DNA from: Oscillospiraceae bacterium
Lineage (GTDB): Bacteria > Bacillota > Clostridia > Saccharofermentanales > Saccharofermentanaceae
Direction: 5' to 3'
Assembly (NCBI GenBank): GCA_902795955.1
Contig: CADBNJ010000017.1
Coordinates: 1 to 7,009, forward strand
DNA length: 7,009 nucleotides
Shown here: piece after piece, positions 5,331-7,009 of the stretch
How positions within the stretch are numbered: the stretch's first letter is position 1
How the letters are laid out: the number at the start of each line of letters is the position of its first letter
The notes under the pieces: model-generated
Databases searched by the model: none
Told to the model about the DNA's origin: nothing
Seen by the model: only the letters and a program-made list of their open reading frames with translations
Made by a program: the position numbers and the translations under genes

Positions 5331-6740
5331 TCATCGCCGCGAAGTGCGACTGAGTTCAGGGGCAGCAGCATTCTGCGCCCGACTGAGTTCAGGAGCAGAA
5401 GCATTCTGCTTCTCTATCTTCCTCATCAGCCTGACAAATATAAACAATCCCAGCATCGCGGCGACTATCCATGCGAAGGGATCCGATGCCACGGCCAGAT
5501 AGAATGATCCGGCTATCATAGATATTACTGACATGACAAGCCTTGCGGACAGCTCGGCGACACCCATGAGCATTGCCGTGAATCCGTGGCCGACTGCCTG
5601 GATCGCGCTTCTGTATATGAAGACCATCGCAAGGAAGAAATAGCAGATCGAACACTCGACTATATAGATCCTCGCCCACGGCAGATAATCCGTGATGTCA
5701 ACACCTTCCTCGAAGAACACGGGAAGCACATACGGCAGGATTATCATCGTGATCACGGCAGCAGCTATACTATAAACAACGAACATCTTGAGGGCGGCTT
5801 TGATACCCTCGCGGATACGCTGATAATCGCCCTTGCCGTAATTCTGGCCGACATATGCAGCCATGGTCTGTCCTGACGTGAACATCGCCTGTGTCATGAT
5901 CATCTGCAGCTTCGATGCCGCGGTGACGCCTGCAACGGCAATGGAGCCGAACAGGTTGATGGCACTCTGCATGATCATGGTACCGGATGCGGTGATGCCT
6001 GTCTGCAGTGCCATAGGGATACCCTGCATGAGTTCACCTGTTATCATAATGCGCGAGGGGCGCCAGTGACTGCGTGAGGGCTTGAGTTCAGGAACTCGGA
6101 GCAGGATGTAGATCAGGCAGAACAGAGCTGATACCGCCTGCGACAGTACTGTTGCAATGGCGGCTCCGGCCGTCCCCATTTCGAACACGATAATGAACAG
6201 AAGGTCGAGACCTATATTGAGCGAGGCGGATATGATAAGTGATATCAGAGGTATCCGGCTGTTGCCGATGGCTCTTAGCACTGCAGAGAAAAAGTTATAA
6301 GTTACTGTCGCGAATATACCGAGGCAGATGATCGATATGTAGTCGTAAGCATAGTCGAATATGTCTTCAGGCGTGTTCATCAGCTGAAGCACAGGCTTGA
6401 TCACGGCCACTGTGACCACGGTCGATAACACGATTATGATAAATGACAGGATGAGGCCGTTGCTTACGCTCTTTTTGACTTCTTCAGTCTCGCCCGCCCC
6501 GTATTTCTGGCTGGTAACGATCGAGAAGCCGGTGACCATACCGGTGCAGGTGCCGACGATGAAGAACATGATCGTACCGGTCGATCCCACCGCCGCGAGG
6601 GCCGTCGGGCCGACAAATCTGCCTACGATTATCGTATCAACGAGATTATAGAGCTGCTGACAGATGTTGCCGATCACGAGCGGCAGCATGAATCTCAAAA
6701 TGACACTGAACGGTTTGCCTTCTGTAAGTCTGTTTTCCAT
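5331..6740 (-). CDS. MATE family multidrug/metabolite exporter (second copy) with a repeat-derived C-terminal tail
   Basis: The 469-aa inner-membrane protein, with about 12 membrane segments, is a MATE antiporter of a different subgroup from the plus-strand one. First half: LTEGKPFSVILRFMLPLVIG at 5-24, QQLYNLVDTIIVGRFVG at 28-44, QKYGAGE at 78-84, and AIGNSRIPL at 157-165. Second half: GIPMALQTGITASG at 240-253, MAAYVGQNYGKGD at 293-305, and IYRSAIQAVGHG near 375-386. The membrane part ends near 438. The remaining tail is hydrophilic and consists of two 11-residue repeats (445-455 and 456-466) encoded by a 33-base DNA duplication of a palindromic element that also occurs outside the gene, so the natural end may have been extended by insertion. 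The start at 6740 fits the family N-terminus, but no ribosome binding site is visible; a TACAAT hexamer ends six bases before the ATG. Substrate unknown. Confidence 0.92.
   Translation of the reverse strand: MENRLTEGKPFSVILRFMLPLVIGNICQQLYNLVDTIIVGRFVGPTALAAVGSTGTIMFFIVGTCTGMVTGFSIVTSQKYGAGETEEVKKSVSNGLILSFIIIVLSTVVTVAVIKPVLQLMNTPEDIFDYAYDYISIICLGIFATVTYNFFSAVLRAIGNSRIPLISLIISASLNIGLDLLFIIVFEMGTAGAAIATVLSQAVSALFCLIYILLRVPELKPSRSHWRPSRIMITGELMQGIPMALQTGITASGTMIMQSAINLFGSIAVAGVTAASKLQMIMTQAMFTSGQTMAAYVGQNYGKGDYQRIREGIKAALKMFVVYSIAAAVITMIILPYVLPVFFEEGVDITDYLPWARIYIVECSICYFFLAMVFIYRSAIQAVGHGFTAMLMGVAELSARLVMSVISMIAGSFYLAVASDPFAWIVAAMLGLFIFVRLMRKIEKQNASAPELSRAQNAAAPELSRTSRR
5352..5411 (+). repeat. 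Two direct copies of the palindromic element inside the second MATE gene
   Basis: Copies at 5352-5378 and 5385-5411 begin with GAGTTCAGG and contain GCATTCTGC; the period is 33 bases. The second copy has a 7-bp hairpin AGCAGAA / TTCTGCT with a 3-base loop; the first is less palindromic. On the coding (minus) strand they give the peptide repeat QNASAPELSRA-QNAAAPELSRT at the protein C-terminus. Confidence 0.8.
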
Positions 6741-6746
6741 GCGGCA

Positions 6747-6755
6747 ATTGTAACA
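6747..6755 (-). promoter_or_regulatory. Candidate extended -10 of the second MATE gene
   Basis: On the minus strand TGT TACAAT (6755-6747) is followed by six bases and the ATG at 6740, which would put the transcript start at or next to the A of ATG. No good -35 is seen 16-18 bases upstream (TATTAA at best). The nearest purine-rich stretch, AGAGGA, is over 20 bases from the ATG, too far to act as a ribosome binding site. Confidence 0.35.
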
Positions 6756-6820
6756 CTTGGGCGGTCCTCTTAATATCAGACGCGCACATATAAATGTTAG
6801 TTTTACGATTTATGTTGGCT

Positions 6821-7009
6821 TTATTTCGACGCTTTGGGCCCGCCGCCGCCATTGCCGCCGAGCTTGCCGAAATAATACTTGTGCGCCTGATTGAATGCTT
6901 TGTTGTAGCTCTTGTTGACGCCCTTCTGAAGCCCTTCGAAATACATGTGCTCGTGATCCGCCAGCTGCGGCCTGATCCTTACCATGATCGCCACACCGAC
7001 ATTCGAGCA
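6821..7009 (-). CDS. C-terminal part of an unrecognised protein (5' end outside the window)
   Basis: A minus-strand frame is open from the right edge to a TAA at 6821-6823 and gives 62 residues: a short hydrophobic stretch (NVGVAIMVRIRP), then a basic, aromatic, helix-prone region (EGLQKGVNKSYNKAFNQA), and a glycine-rich end (GGNGGGG) closing in PKASK. Codon usage looks like that of its neighbours and the composition is protein-like, so I take it as a real gene fragment. I do not recognise the family. The ATG at 6985 could in principle be a start, but the frame stays open upstream and no ribosome binding site is evident. It reads in the same direction as the second MATE gene, 80 bases upstream of it, so read-through into that gene is possible; no strong terminator lies between. 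Confidence 0.6.
   Translation of the reverse strand, partial: CSNVGVAIMVRIRPQLADHEHMYFEGLQKGVNKSYNKAFNQAHKYYFGKLGGNGGGGPKASK

Noticed and set aside
5305..5502. 65-codon plus-strand frame opposite the end of the second MATE gene
   Set aside because: It lies antisense to a clear exporter coding region; its internal repeat only mirrors the palindromic element.
6646..6852. 68-codon minus-strand frame upstream of the second MATE gene
   Set aside because: It overlaps the MATE start in another frame and the real frame of the neighbouring partial gene is different and protein-like.

Overview
The window looks like a low-to-mid GC Firmicutes chromosome, most likely an anaerobic member of the Clostridia. 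The support is a fermentative L-lactate/malate dehydrogenase with a strong GGAGG ribosome binding site, two MATE exporters of clostridial type, heavy use of AGG/AGA and ATA codons, and anaerobe-style GDPD and acyltransferase-3 genes. The genus cannot be fixed from the sequence alone. No rRNA, tRNA, CRISPR array, transposase or phage gene is visible.

Layout. (1) 2-1893, plus strand: the C-terminal catalytic part of a glycerophosphodiester phosphodiesterase, overlapped by ATGA with an integral-membrane acyltransferase-3. Together they point to lipid or cell-envelope polymer metabolism. (2) 1957-2952, minus strand: an NAD-dependent L-lactate dehydrogenase-type 2-hydroxyacid dehydrogenase. Its terminator hairpin overlaps the acyltransferase stop codon. 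(3) 2953-3091: a 139-bp divergent promoter region. (4) 3092-4453, plus strand: a MATE exporter. (5) 4454-5330: about 0.88 kb without a gene, holding an array of nine full 62-bp units with no length change, each centred on an inverted repeat, plus a half unit on each side. (6) 5331-6740, minus strand: a second, distinct MATE exporter convergent with the first. (7) 6821-7009, minus strand: the C-terminal 62 residues of an unrecognised protein that continues beyond the right edge.

The most unusual object is the 62-bp hairpin array between the two convergent MATE genes. It has two hairpin types (A and B) that share a constant loop core but have different stems, with both arms changed together. 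Type A has a T-tract on the plus strand and type B on the minus strand, so the array could stop transcription from both MATE genes. One unit is an A/B chimera with a broken stem, which is a visible record of recombination. A second repeat, a roughly 27-bp palindromic element, occurs three times near the 3' end of the second MATE gene. Two of these copies encode an 11-residue peptide repeat at the protein C-terminus.

A second pattern concerns translation starts. The acyltransferase and both MATE genes lack a good Shine-Dalgarno sequence and instead have a -10-like hexamer ending 6 to 8 bases before the ATG, as expected for leaderless mRNAs. The lactate dehydrogenase gene has a conventional ribosome binding site.
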